64,000 bases of DNA from JACVRW01 sp963746825 (GTDB lineage Bacteria; Actinomycetota; Thermoleophilia; Solirubrobacterales; Thermoleophilaceae): positions 248,001-312,000 of the forward strand of contig CAVVCU010000003.1 in the NCBI GenBank assembly GCA_963746825.1, written 5' to 3'. A program made the translations under genes and the position numbers. The notes beneath the pieces were generated by a model. That model saw only the letters and a program-made list of their open reading frames with translations. It made no database searches and was not told where the DNA came from. Positions 34,686 through 43,611 of the stretch are shown one piece after another (position 1 is the first letter of the stretch; every line of letters starts with the position of its first letter).

Positions 34686-36083
34686 CTAGTTGACGCCGGC
34701 CTGGATCTCTTCGATTGTGCTCTGCGCGTCCGCGGCCGCGTCGGCTGGGTCTTTGCCTCCGATCACGTCGGCGACGGCGTTGGCGATCGGTTGTTCTCCG
34801 CTCATCGCTCCGATTAGGGCGCCCTGACCCTGAGCGAAGCCCCAGCGCTCGAAGCTGTCCACACCCTCGCCGAGCGAATCGATGGACTCCTGGGAGTAGA
34901 ACTTGCTGAGCGGCGCCTTGCGGTCTACTCCGCTATCCAGGTCGGCCCACGCTTCCTCGAAGCGCGTGGGGTCCTCCTTGTCGCCGAGGCGCACGGGGTA
35001 CTTGCCCTGCGGCGACAGAGCCAGCCAGCGTGTGTAGCCCTCGCTCATCATGTACTCGACGAGCGCCTGTGCGGCCTCGGTGGGCGCGTCGACGCTGATG
35101 TTGAACGTCGACACCGAGCCGAACTGCGCCGGCTCACCACTCGCCCCCGCGAGCGGCCCGACCAGACCGCTGTTCTTCGCCAGGAACGCCGGGTCCTTCT
35201 TGCACTCGGGACAGGCCGGCTTGGTGTCGTCGCGCAGGCCGGCCATGCCGTCGAGGAGGAAGGGCGACCAGAACATCATCGCGGCGCGGCCCGCGAAGTA
35301 GGTCGCGCGCGTGGTGTCCACGTTCTGATTTCCCTGAACCGAGTAGTTGGTGGCGATATTGCCGTACCACTCCAGGGCCTCGATGCATTCCGGGGAGTCG
35401 AAGGTGACATCGCCGGCGTCGTTGACCAGCTGGCAGTCCGAGGCCAGCCCGACATGCTCGAAGGTCTCCGAGGTGAAGCCGTCTCCGGGAGCCGTGGCGA
35501 GCGTGATGCCGGCAACCCCGCCGGTGTTGAGCTGCTCGGCGGCGGCAGCGATGTCGTCGAGCGACTCCGGCGGGTCGATGCCCGCTTTCTCGAACAGGTC
35601 GCTGCGGTAGAGCAGCAGCTGGCCCCAGCCATCGCTCGGCACGCCGGTGGCCTTGCCGTCTTGGCTGACTATCTCGAGGGCCTTCTGGGAGAAGGTGTCC
35701 TTGCCGAGCTTGTCGACAACCGCCTGCGCGGCGTCGAGGTCGAAGAGCTCCTCACGCGCGTAGGTGTGGGAATCCCCGACCGGCGTGGCAAGCACCACGT
35801 CGGGCAGCTTCCCGGCCGCCGCCGCGTTGGTCATGAGCGTGGCCAGCTGATCTTCGGGCACCGCCACGAGCTTCGTCTTGACTCCCGTCTTCTTCGTGAA
35901 GTCGGCGAGGATGTCCTCGGTCGCCTGCATGCGGTCGGGCTGGAACTCGTTGTTCCACACGGTCAGGGTCTCGCCCTTGATCGACCCCGACTCGCCGCCG
36001 CCATCGTCGTCGTCTCCGCCGCAGCCTGCCGCCAGCGCGGCCATAACGGCAAGCAGGGTCAGGACTGTCCATCGGATGCTCAT
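34686..36083 (-). CDS. ABC transporter extracellular sugar-binding lipoprotein
   Basis: A 465-residue solute-binding protein of the family-1 (MalE-like) class. The lipoprotein signal is MSIRWTVLTLLAVMAALAAG with Cys in AAGCGGDDDD. Conserved features include LTVWNNEFQPDRMQATEDIL, a hinge region PSDGWGQLLLYRSDLFEKAG and the closing LSPQGKYPVRLGD. It captures an oligosaccharide or polyol for the two permeases. AGGAGGA lies a few nt before ATG 36083, which also overlaps the dehydrogenase stop as ATGA. Four Cys residues (CQL, PEC, ACPECKK) may form disulfides. Confidence 0.88.
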   Translation of the reverse strand: MSIRWTVLTLLAVMAALAAGCGGDDDDGGGESGSIKGETLTVWNNEFQPDRMQATEDILADFTKKTGVKTKLVAVPEDQLATLMTNAAAAGKLPDVVLATPVGDSHTYAREELFDLDAAQAVVDKLGKDTFSQKALEIVSQDGKATGVPSDGWGQLLLYRSDLFEKAGIDPPESLDDIAAAAEQLNTGGVAGITLATAPGDGFTSETFEHVGLASDCQLVNDAGDVTFDSPECIEALEWYGNIATNYSVQGNQNVDTTRATYFAGRAAMMFWSPFLLDGMAGLRDDTKPACPECKKDPAFLAKNSGLVGPLAGASGEPAQFGSVSTFNISVDAPTEAAQALVEYMMSEGYTRWLALSPQGKYPVRLGDKEDPTRFEEAWADLDSGVDRKAPLSKFYSQESIDSLGEGVDSFERWGFAQGQGALIGAMSGEQPIANAVADVIGGKDPADAAADAQSTIEEIQAGVN

Positions 36084-37168
36084 TGCTCTCCTCCTGATTG
36101 ATTGCCGCCCTCGTACGTGAGGGCCACCTTCACCGCCTCGTTGGGATTGGCATCGAGCCAGCGGTAGGCCTCGGCGGCCTGGTCGAATGGGAACTTCCGC
36201 AGCGGCAGCGAGTCGACCCGGACCCGGCCCGAGGCCAGCAGGCCCACCACCGTGCGCATCACTCGCTCGCGGTCCCAGGCCGGGTACGAGCGATGGGGCG
36301 CCCCCCACGCGCCCATGCTGGAGATCATCTCGAGGCGGTTGTGATGCCACTCCTCGCCCAGGCGAAGCTCGGGCGCGCCGCCTTGGTAGAAGCCGACGGT
36401 GACCACACGGCCGCCGAGGGTCGCAGTTGCGATGGCGTCGTGCAGGCCGCTGGTGTTGCCCGATGTCTCGAGGGCCACGTCGACGCCGCGGCCGCCGCCG
36501 CGCTTGACCTCAGCGCCCACGCCGTCCTCTGCCGTGGTCGGGTCGAGCGCCGCGTCGGCGCCCAGCTCGAGCGCAAGCTCACGCCGGGCAGCCACCGGCT
36601 CGACGGCCGTGACCCGCCCGGCGCCGGCCAGCCGCGCCATCTGCACGAGCAGCAGCCCGATCGCGCCCATGCCGACCACGGCCACGTGGTCGCCGAGCCC
36701 GAGGCGGGCGTCGTGAAGGGCCACCAGGGCGACGGCGCCGAGGCTGACGAAGAGGGCATGGGCGGGGGGCTCGCCGGCCGGGAGGCGCACGAGCGGATAG
36801 CTGGCGCCGGCGGCGGCGTCCACGTCGAGCACCGTCTCTTCGCGGTGCGGGGTGCCGGCGTGCACGAGGTCACCGACGGCGAGCTCGCCGACGCCCGGGC
36901 CCACCTCCTCGACCACGCCCACCATCTCGTAGCCCAGGTGAGCGGGATAGGCGGGCCGCGCCGGGTCGGGCCGGACGAAGGCGCGGAGCTCGGGATCGAA
37001 CACGAACTCGGCGAATCCCGACGTGCCGCGATAGAGGCTGAGCTCCGTGCCGTGGCTGATGCCGCTCGTCAGGGCGCGCACCCGGACGTCGCGCGCGTGA
37101 AGCGGGGGAGCCTCCTCGTCGCGCAACCGCAGGGTGCGGGGTCCTTCGAGCACCAGCGCACGAACCAC
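36080..37168 (-). CDS. Zinc-type alcohol/sorbitol dehydrogenase-like oxidoreductase (MDR)
   Basis: Medium-chain dehydrogenase of about 362 residues. GroES-like domain covers residues 1-130 (LTSGISHGTELSLYRG, YPAHLGYEMVGVVEEVGPGV). The Rossmann domain carries VAVVGMGAIGLLLVQMARL near 160. The substrate-loop motif GGAPELRLGEEWHHNRLEMI is typical of bacterial threonine/sorbitol-like MDR proteins whose catalytic-zinc Cys is replaced (here GISHG). It may therefore be zinc-free. GTG 37168 is preferred over the upstream start. First gene of the leftward operon, facing the ROK regulator. Substrate inferred to be a sugar derivative. Confidence 0.8.
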   Translation of the reverse strand: MVRALVLEGPRTLRLRDEEAPPLHARDVRVRALTSGISHGTELSLYRGTSGFAEFVFDPELRAFVRPDPARPAYPAHLGYEMVGVVEEVGPGVGELAVGDLVHAGTPHREETVLDVDAAAGASYPLVRLPAGEPPAHALFVSLGAVALVALHDARLGLGDHVAVVGMGAIGLLLVQMARLAGAGRVTAVEPVAARRELALELGADAALDPTTAEDGVGAEVKRGGGRGVDVALETSGNTSGLHDAIATATLGGRVVTVGFYQGGAPELRLGEEWHHNRLEMISSMGAWGAPHRSYPAWDRERVMRTVVGLLASGRVRVDSLPLRKFPFDQAAEAYRWLDANPNEAVKVALTYEGGNQSGGEQ

Positions 37169-37304
37169 GCCGGGCACCCTAACCCAGTTGTCTATAGGAC
37201 GCAACCAGAAGTTGTCGAACCGTGACGCTTAGCGCGCATCTTCTGCAGGTCAACACATCAAAAGCGGTGGACATACAGTCGACGACGGCGATAAAGTGGC
37301 GGCC

Positions 37305-38501
37305 ATGTCGATCTCCGCCGCCGAGCCGGGGGGCTCCCCGGGTCGCGTTCTCCAGCTGATCCGCGAGGGGCGAGCCGGCACCCGGACGGAGCTGATGGAC
37401 GCCACCGGCCTGTCGCGCACAACAGTCATGCAGCGGCTCGGCGTACTGCTCTCGGCCGGGCTGCTGGTCGAGCAGGCGGACGGCAGGCCCTCCAGCGGCG
37501 GCCGGCGGCCGGCGGCGCTGACCTTCAACGAGCGCGCGGGCGTGGTGCTGGCCGCGGACCTCGGCGCCGCCCACGGCCGCCTGGCCGTGTGCGATCTCGC
37601 GGGGGAGTCGCTGGCCGAGCGCGAGGAGCCGCTGCGCATCGCCGACGGCCCGGCGTCGGTGTTGGACTGGGTGGCAACCACGTTCGGCGAGTTGATCGAG
37701 GAGGCCGAGCGCACGGCCGATGACGTGCTGGCCATAGCCGTAGGCGTTCCCGGCCCAGTGGACGTGGATCGCGGCCGGCCGTTCAGCCCTCCGATCATGC
37801 CGGGCTGGGACGACTATCCGGTCGCCGGCGCGCTGGCCGAGCGCTTCACCGCTCCGGTCCTCGTAGAGCGCGACGTGAACGCGATGGCCTGGGCGAGCAC
37901 CGCCGCCACTGGCCCGGCCTCTCGGACATGGTCTTCGTGAAGGTGGCCACCGGCATCGGGGCCGGAATCATCGCGGACGGCCAGGTCCTGCGCGGCAACC
38001 ACGGCCGGGCCGGCGACATCGGGCACATCCGCGCGATCACCCGGTCCGAGGTGCTGTGCACCTGCGGTAACCCGGGGCTGCGTCGGCGCGCTGGCGTCGG
38101 GCTCGGCGATAGTCCGCCAGCTCGCGGAGGCCGGTGTGCAGGCGGAGTCGACGGCCGACGTGCTCGAGCTCGTCAGGGCGGGCGACGTGCAGGCCACCCA
38201 TCACGTGCGCGAGGCCGGAAGAATACTCGGCGCCGCGCTGGCGGCGGTGGTCAGTGTGGTGGCTCCGCGGGTGCTGGTGGTGGGCGGAGAGCTGGCTGAC
38301 GCCTCCGAGCCCCTGCTCGCGGGCGTGCGCGAGTCGGTCTACCAGCGCTCGTCGCCGTTGGCCACCCAGGAGCTGCGGATACTCACCAGCCGCCTCGGCG
38401 CGCGGGCCGGCGTCGTGGGGGCCACTCAGATGGCCCTGGAGCACGTCCTGCTGCCCGCCAACGTCGACGCCCTGCTGGCCGAACGCCGCCTCGCGGCCTG
38501 A
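37305..38501 (+). CDS. ROK-family transcriptional regulator (frameshifted)
   Basis: A winged-helix domain (residues about 10-65, TRTELMDATGLSRTTVMQRL) precedes an ROK sugar-kinase-like domain (AVGVPGPVDVDRGRPFSPPI, then ATGIGAGIIADGQVLRGNHG). The zinc motif CTCGNPG-C follows. Frames switch near 37895 (one G missing) and near 38080 (one base extra); correcting both joins the parts into about 399 residues and restores CxCGNPGC. ROK repressors respond to a sugar or sugar phosphate and control nearby catabolic genes. It lies between two divergent sugar operons, so it probably controls both. Confidence 0.78.
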
Positions 38502-38503
38502 CG

Positions 38504-39319
38504 GTGCCGCCGCCGCTGCTGGCCGTGGCCGAGCAGCTCGTGCCCGGAGCCGCTGTCGGCGAACGCGTCGAGGCCGCGCTGGCCGCCGGCTTCGACGGCC
38601 TCGAGGTGCGCGACTCCGACCCGGCGCGGCTCGGCGAGCTCGAGCAGGCGCAGAGCGCGGGCGGGCGGATACCCACATGCTGTCCCGAGGGAGATGGCTG
38701 GCCGGGCGACTTCGACGCCGCGGCCCGGCGGCGCTCGCTGGACCGCCTGCGGCGCCAGCTCGATGGGATGGGAGCCCTCGGCGGCCACGGCGTGATCACC
38801 CCGGCGGCCTGGGGCATGTTCACCCGCCGCCTGCCGCCGATGGACGAGCCTCCCCGGACCCCGGCGGAGGATCGCGAGGTCCTGCTCGAGAGCCTGGCCG
38901 AGCTGGCCGCCCATGCCGAGCAGGCAGGGGTGGTCGTGCTGCTCGAACCGCTCAACCGCTACGAGGATCACATGGTCAACACGCTGGCCCAGGCGTCAGA
39001 GCTCGCCCGCGCGGTGGGCTCGCCCGCCGTGCGAGTCCACGCCGACACGTACCACATGAACATCGAGGAGGACGATCACTGCGCCGCCCTGCGCTCGGCG
39101 GCGGACACGCTGGGCGCCGTTCATCTGAGCGACTCGAACCGCCACCAGCCCGGCACCGGGCACGTGCCCTTCCCCGCGATCCTGAGCACGCTGGGCGAGA
39201 TCGGCTTCGACGGCCCGCTGTCGGTCGAATGCCGATGGCGCGGCGAGCCCGCGGACGCGCTGCGCGAGTGCGGCGGCTACCTTCGCGGCCTGCTGGACGG
39301 CTGGGATGGCCTCGGCTGA
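38504..39319 (+). CDS. Sugar phosphate isomerase/epimerase, second copy
   Basis: AP-endonuclease-2-type TIM barrel of 271 residues. Metal-ligand segments are VLLEPLNRYEDHMVNTL, VRVHADTYHMNIEE, LGAVHLSDSNRHQPGTGH and LSVECRWRG. This sequence is closer to the D-tagatose/L-ribulose 3-epimerase type than the copy at 31883. GTG 38504 is 2 nt after the ROK stop and the 3' end overlaps the phosphorylase start by 14 nt, so the three genes form one translationally coupled operon. Confidence 0.82.
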   Translation: MPPPLLAVAEQLVPGAAVGERVEAALAAGFDGLEVRDSDPARLGELEQAQSAGGRIPTCCPEGDGWPGDFDAAARRRSLDRLRRQLDGMGALGGHGVITPAAWGMFTRRLPPMDEPPRTPAEDREVLLESLAELAAHAEQAGVVVLLEPLNRYEDHMVNTLAQASELARAVGSPAVRVHADTYHMNIEEDDHCAALRSAADTLGAVHLSDSNRHQPGTGHVPFPAILSTLGEIGFDGPLSVECRWRGEPADALRECGGYLRGLLDGWDGLG

Positions 39320-41028
39320 CCCTCTCGTCACGGCCCCGGGGACCGGCGAGGGCCCGGCCGCGCTGCGCCGCTCGCTGCTCGGGCAGCTGTATCCCCCCGA
39401 GGTCGCCGGCCGCGTGGCGGTCGAGGCCGAGCAGCTACTGGGGCGCCACCGGCCGACCGTGGGCCGGGCGGATCTCTGGGACGAGCGCGACGCCTGGCTC
39501 ATCACCTATCCGGACCAGTTCACCCGCCCCGGAGAGGCGCCGCTCGCCACCCTGCGCTCGGTCATGCAGGAGCTGTTCGAGCCGTGGCTGAACGGCCTGC
39601 ACGTGACGCCCTTCTTCCCCTGGACCTCCGACGACGGCTTCGCCGTGACCGACTACCTGGAGGTCGACGAGCGCTACGGGGACTGGCGGGACGTCGAGGC
39701 ACTGGCCCAGGGCCGCCGCCTGGTGGTCGACGCGGTGATCAACCACCTCTCGGCGCAGAGCGGGTGGTTTCAGGGCTTTCTGGCCGGCGACCCCGCTTAC
39801 CGCGGCTTCTTTCGCACCGCCGATCCGGCGGCCAACCTCGCGGCCACCGTGCGTCCGCGAGCGCGGCCACTGCTTACCGCCTTCGAGGGCGCGGAGGGCC
39901 CGGTGTCGGCCTGGACGACGTTTTCGCCCGACCAGGTCGACCTCGACTACCGCACGCCCGAGGTGCTGCTGCGCGTGCTCGAGGTGCTGCTCGCGTACGT
40001 CGAGCGCGGGGCCGGGGTGCTGCGTCTGGACGCCGTGGCCTTCCTGTGGAAGCAGGAGGGGACCGCGTCGATCCACCTGGCGCAGACCCACGCCGTGATC
40101 CAGTTCCTGCGCAGCTGCGTGGAGTCGGTGGCGCCGTCGGTGCTGGTGCTCACGGAGACCAACGTGCCCAGCCACGAGAACGTGTCCTACTTCGGCACCG
40201 GTGAGGTGGCGGAGGCCCACCTGGTCTACCAGTTCCCGCTGCCCGCGCTGACCCTCCACGCCCTGCTCACCGAGGACGCCTCGCGACTGAGCGCCTGGGC
40301 CGCGGGCGCTGCTCCGCCGCATCCCGGGACCTCCTTCTTGAACTTCCTGGCCTCCCATGACGGCGTGGGCGTGCGGCCGACGGAAGGGCTGCTCGACTCC
40401 GCCGATACCGGCCTGCTCGCCGAGGCCGTCCTGCGCGGCGGCGGGGAGACCACCCGCCGGGAGCTGCCCGACGGAGGCACCGCCGTCTACGAGCTCAACT
40501 CCACCTGGTACTCGGCTCTCGCGGGCGGCCGGCCGGGCGAGGAGGCGCTGCGCCGCCATCTCGCCTCCCACGCGATCGTGCTCGCCCTGCGCGGGATCCC
40601 GGCGCTCTACGTGCAGTCGCTCGTGGCGGGCGACAACGACCGCCGGCGCTTCGCCGAAACCGGAGAGCCGCGGGCGGCTCAACCGCCGGCGATTCGACGA
40701 CCTCGACGCCTTCCGCGCCTCCCTCGCCGACGGCTCCACGCGGGCGGGGTCCTCGTGGCTCGCGCTGCGCCGGATGCTGGAGTGGAGGGCCGCGACGCCG
40801 GCCTTCCACCCCGACAGCGCCCAGGCCGTGCTCGACGGCCCGCCGGAGGTCTTCGCGGTGGAGCGCGAGGCGCTTGGCGGCGAGCGGGCGCGGGTCTACG
40901 TGAACGTCTCCGGAGAGCCGGCGACCGCCGTCCTGCACGAGCGGGAGTGGGCCGACTTCGCCGGCCGCCCGGCGCCCGCGCGGCTGGAGGTGGCGCCGTG
41001 GTCGTCGGTGTGGCTGCGGGGTGTGTGA
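39306..41028 (+). CDS. GH13_18-type sugar phosphorylase (sucrose/glucosylglycerate phosphorylase-like; frameshifted)
   Basis: GH13 barrel enzyme. The N-terminus LNGLHVTPFFPWTSDDGFAV and VVDAVINHLSAQSGWF are characteristic of sucrose-phosphorylase-type members. The nucleophile Asp is in VLRLDAVAFLWK, acid/base Glu in VLTETNVPSHENVSYFG, and the third acid in LASHDGVGVRP. The GIPALYVQSLVAGDND stretch is followed by a frame change near 40668. The other frame then continues RLNRRRFDDLDAFRAS to the stop at 41028. Total about 570 residues. It cleaves a glucosyl glycoside with phosphate to alpha-glucose 1-phosphate. The acceptor (fructose, glycerate or glycerol) is not determined. Confidence 0.82.
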
Positions 41029-41041
41029 GCGGCGCGGCGGG

Positions 41042-41079
41042 CGCGGGCGAGCCCGCGGGGCGGCGAATCACCCCACCCT
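41042..41079 (+). terminator. Possible terminator after the phosphorylase gene
   Basis: CGCGGGC (41042-41048) and GCCCGCG (41051-41057) form a perfect 7-bp inverted repeat with a very short loop just after the phosphorylase stop. A TTTT run lies at 41076-41079, further away than usual. It sits between convergent genes and could serve either strand. Confidence 0.35.
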
Positions 41080-41089
41080 TTTGCTGCCG

Positions 41090-41749
41090 TTAGCGCCGCC
41101 GGCCCCGGCGCGCGGCGGCTCGCACCGTGCCGGGCGGCTCCAAAACCGAGGCCAACCACGCCCTCGCCGCCTCGGCCACCGCCCCCAGGTCCTTCTTAAG
41201 GCCGTGGTCGCCCGCCACCTGCGCCACCGTACGGCGCTCGCCCGCCGGCGGCATCCCGAACCGGTCGGACACGCCCTGGATCACCAGGGTCGGCACCGTG
41301 ACCGCGTCCAGCTCGGCCAGCCGGTCCGGGGCCGGCGCGGCGCCGGCGCGGCGCGGAGGCTGCAGCGGAAAGGCCAGGCACAGCACGCCGACGGCGCCGA
41401 CCTCGTCGGCGGTGCGGCAGGCCACGCGGGCGCCCGACGAGCGCCCACCGGTGACCAGCGGCAGCCCGCGCAGCTCGTCGGCGCACATCCGCGCCGCCAC
41501 CGCCGTCCAGGCGGCGTCGAGCCGGCCCGCCGCAGCGGGGGAGCGGCGCCCGGCCACGCGATAGGGCTGCTCGACCAGGGCGACGCTGATTCCCAGCGCG
41601 CGCGCGACGCCTGACACCGCCACGAGGTCGGGCGCGGTCACTCCTCCGCCCGCTCCGTGACCGAGCATCAGTGCCGCTCGGGACCCCGCGGCGGGGTCGA
41701 GGTGGACCCTCGCCGGACCGTGTGGAGTTTCCACTTCGAGCACCTGCAC
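41090..41749 (-). CDS. Alpha/beta-hydrolase-like (KANL3/Tex30-type) protein
   Basis: About 219 residues. It matches the KAT8-regulatory/Tex30-type alpha/beta fold: LMLGHGAGGGVTAPD at the oxyanion loop, LVTGGRSSGARVA as the nucleophile region, and QGVSDRFGMPP near the acid position. A late His is in GDHGLKKDLGAVAEA. It is probably a cytoplasmic dienelactone-hydrolase-like enzyme of unknown substrate. GTG 41749 gives VQVLEVETPHG; the frame is open upstream but is unlikely to be coding. Confidence 0.78.
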   Translation of the reverse strand: MQVLEVETPHGPARVHLDPAAGSRAALMLGHGAGGGVTAPDLVAVSGVARALGISVALVEQPYRVAGRRSPAAAGRLDAAWTAVAARMCADELRGLPLVTGGRSSGARVACRTADEVGAVGVLCLAFPLQPPRRAGAAPAPDRLAELDAVTVPTLVIQGVSDRFGMPPAGERRTVAQVAGDHGLKKDLGAVAEAARAWLASVLEPPGTVRAAARRGRRR

Positions 41750-41772
41750 GGGCCAAGAGATTACGAACGCCG

Positions 41773-41793
41773 GGTTAACCGGTCCGATTAACC
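41773..41793. promoter_or_regulatory. GGTTAA-N9-TTAACC palindrome in a divergent promoter region
   Basis: A 6-bp inverted repeat with a 9-nt spacer lies between the leftward hydrolase gene (start 41749) and the rightward exopolysaccharide genes (start 41906). The left arm is itself part of GGTTAACC. It is a candidate operator for a dimeric regulator; no such regulator gene adjoins it. Confidence 0.35.
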
Positions 41794-41905
41794 ACCGGGT
41801 CGGCGAAAAAACTGGAGGCCTCGCCACGTTCTGTCGGGGGAATGACCCGGGCTCATCTGGCACGCCTGATTGGAGGCCGAGCCCACGAACGAAGGAGCAA
41901 CTGAC

Positions 41906-42577
41906 GTGCGCGGGGCGGGAAAGCAGGGAACAGAGCTAGCGGCGCCTGCGGGTGCCTACGCAGGCTGGATCGTACTGGCGACCCTGGCTGCCGTAGTCCC
42001 TCCGCGCGTCGACCTGACGGCATGCGCCCTGATGGCGGCCGTGGGCTTGATCGCAGTGGTCCACTGGCGCCTGCGCCCGGTGGCGCTGATCGCCGCGGTG
42101 GGCGTGGCGATCGTGGAGCCCGCGCTCATCCCCTGGATGCTGGCCGCCGGCCTGTTCCAGGTGGCCCTCGAGACTCGGGTGACTCAGCGAATCGTGCCGG
42201 CTCCGCTGAGCTCCGAGCTGCAGCGCGCGCTCATGCGTGGGCGGCGGCGCGGCGAGGATGTGGTGGCGCTGGTCGCGGTGTCGGAGGAGCCTCCGGCGGA
42301 CGACGCGGACGAGCTGCTGGATCTGCTGCGGGCCACGGACAGCTACGAGCTGGCCGTCACCGAGCGCCACTGGGAGCTGCGCGCCGTGTTCGAGGGTGAG
42401 TTCGAGCGCGACGCGGTCGAGCGGCGCCTGCGGGCGGCCGTGCACGGCATGCGATTCGGATGGGCCGATTTCCCGAGCGACGGCGCGACGCTGGAGATGC
42501 TGCTCGAGCACGCCCGCGACGATCTCGACAACGTCGAAGGGCGTACCGCGCGCCCGGTGCTGAGCGTGGCGCAGTGA
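41906..42577 (+). CDS. Membrane protein with degenerate GGDEF-like domain
   Basis: About 223 residues. Three or four membrane helices (about 20-95, WIVLATLAAVVPPRVDLTAC) are followed by a domain of about 100 residues that follows the layout of a diguanylate-cyclase fold: RGRRRGEDVVALVAVSEE, then FGWADFPSDGATLEMLLEHA and RDDLDN at the end. The GGDEF/GGEEF signature itself is absent, so cyclase activity is unlikely; ligand sensing is possible. GTG 41906 is chosen for its AAGGAG 6-10 nt upstream. It overlaps the epimerase start as GTGA and leads the exopolysaccharide cluster. Confidence 0.65.
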   Translation: MRGAGKQGTELAAPAGAYAGWIVLATLAAVVPPRVDLTACALMAAVGLIAVVHWRLRPVALIAAVGVAIVEPALIPWMLAAGLFQVALETRVTQRIVPAPLSSELQRALMRGRRRGEDVVALVAVSEEPPADDADELLDLLRATDSYELAVTERHWELRAVFEGEFERDAVERRLRAAVHGMRFGWADFPSDGATLEMLLEHARDDLDNVEGRTARPVLSVAQ

Positions 42578-43611
42578 ACCGGTTCAGGTCACGCCGCCGC
42601 GCTGTCAACGGCTCGGCCGCCGACCTTCCCTGCGGGGGCTGGAGCGGGCGCGTGCTCGTGACAGGAGCGGCCGGGTTCATCGGGTCCCACGTGAGCGAGC
42701 GCCTGATAGCCAACGGCTGCTCGGTCCTCGGGGTCGACGCGTTCACCGACTACTACGACTCGGCCACCAAGCTGGCGAACCTGCATGCCCTTCAGGACGA
42801 GCCGAACTTCGAGCTGCGGCGCCTGGACCTCGCCGAGGACGACCTCGACGATCTTCTCGACGGCGTGTCCCACGTGATCCACCTGGCCGGCCAGCCCGGC
42901 GTGCGCCTCAGCTTCGGTGAGGGCTTCACCACGTACCTGCGCCACAACGTGCAGGCCACCCAGCGGCTGCTCGAGGTGGCGGTCCGCAACCCGCCCGAGC
43001 GGTTTGCCTACGCCTCGTCATCGTCGGTCTACGGCGACGCGCCGATCTTCCCGACGCACGAGTCCAGCCCGCTTGCGCCGGTCTCGCCCTACGGGATGAC
43101 CAAGCTGGCCTGCGAGGAGCTCGCCGCGGTGTACCTGCGCAACTTCGACGTGCCGGTGGTGGGCCTGCGGTTCTTCACGGTCTACGGCCCTCGCCAGCGG
43201 CCCGACATGGCCTTCACGCGCTTCCTGCGCCGGGCGACGGCAGGCGAGGCCCTGCCGATCTACGGCAGCGGCAACCAGGTGCGCGACTTCACCTTCGTGG
43301 ACGACATCGTGCGCGGCACCCTCCTGGCCACCGACCGCGGCAAGGTGGGCGGCGTCTACAACCTGGGCGGTGGCCAGCCCGTCGAGCTGATCGAGGCGCT
43401 CGGCCTGATCGCTGAGCTGCTCGGGCGCCCGCTGGCTCTCGACCATCACCCGGGGAGCACCGGCGACGCCAGGCAGACGGGCTGCGACGGCGAGCTGGCC
43501 CGCCACGAGCTGGGCTTCGTCCCCGAGGTTTCTCTGACCGATGGCCTCGCGGCGCAGCTGGAATGGGTGCTCGCGAACTCACCCTCCACCTCGCTCGCCG
43601 CGGCGGTCTGA
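42574..43611 (+). CDS. UDP-sugar 4-epimerase-like extended SDR
   Basis: A 345-residue NAD-dependent epimerase. NAD-binding is in LVTGAAGFIGSHVSERL near residue 30, catalytic Ser in YASSSSVYGDA, and the YGMTK catalytic motif near residue 170. VRDFTFVDDIVRGTLLA is typical of UDP-glucose 4-epimerases and UDP-glucuronate 4-epimerases. It supplies a nucleotide sugar to the adjacent glycosyltransferases. GTG 42574 overlaps the preceding stop, so the genes are coupled. The exact sugar is not determined. Confidence 0.85.
   Translation: MNRFRSRRRAVNGSAADLPCGGWSGRVLVTGAAGFIGSHVSERLIANGCSVLGVDAFTDYYDSATKLANLHALQDEPNFELRRLDLAEDDLDDLLDGVSHVIHLAGQPGVRLSFGEGFTTYLRHNVQATQRLLEVAVRNPPERFAYASSSSVYGDAPIFPTHESSPLAPVSPYGMTKLACEELAAVYLRNFDVPVVGLRFFTVYGPRQRPDMAFTRFLRRATAGEALPIYGSGNQVRDFTFVDDIVRGTLLATDRGKVGGVYNLGGGQPVELIEALGLIAELLGRPLALDHHPGSTGDARQTGCDGELARHELGFVPEVSLTDGLAAQLEWVLANSPSTSLAAAV

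Noticed and set aside
37184..37220. Repeated AGTTGTC near the ROK gene as an operator
   Set aside because: Two 7-nt direct repeats about 26 nt apart are too short and not palindromic as ROK operators usually are.
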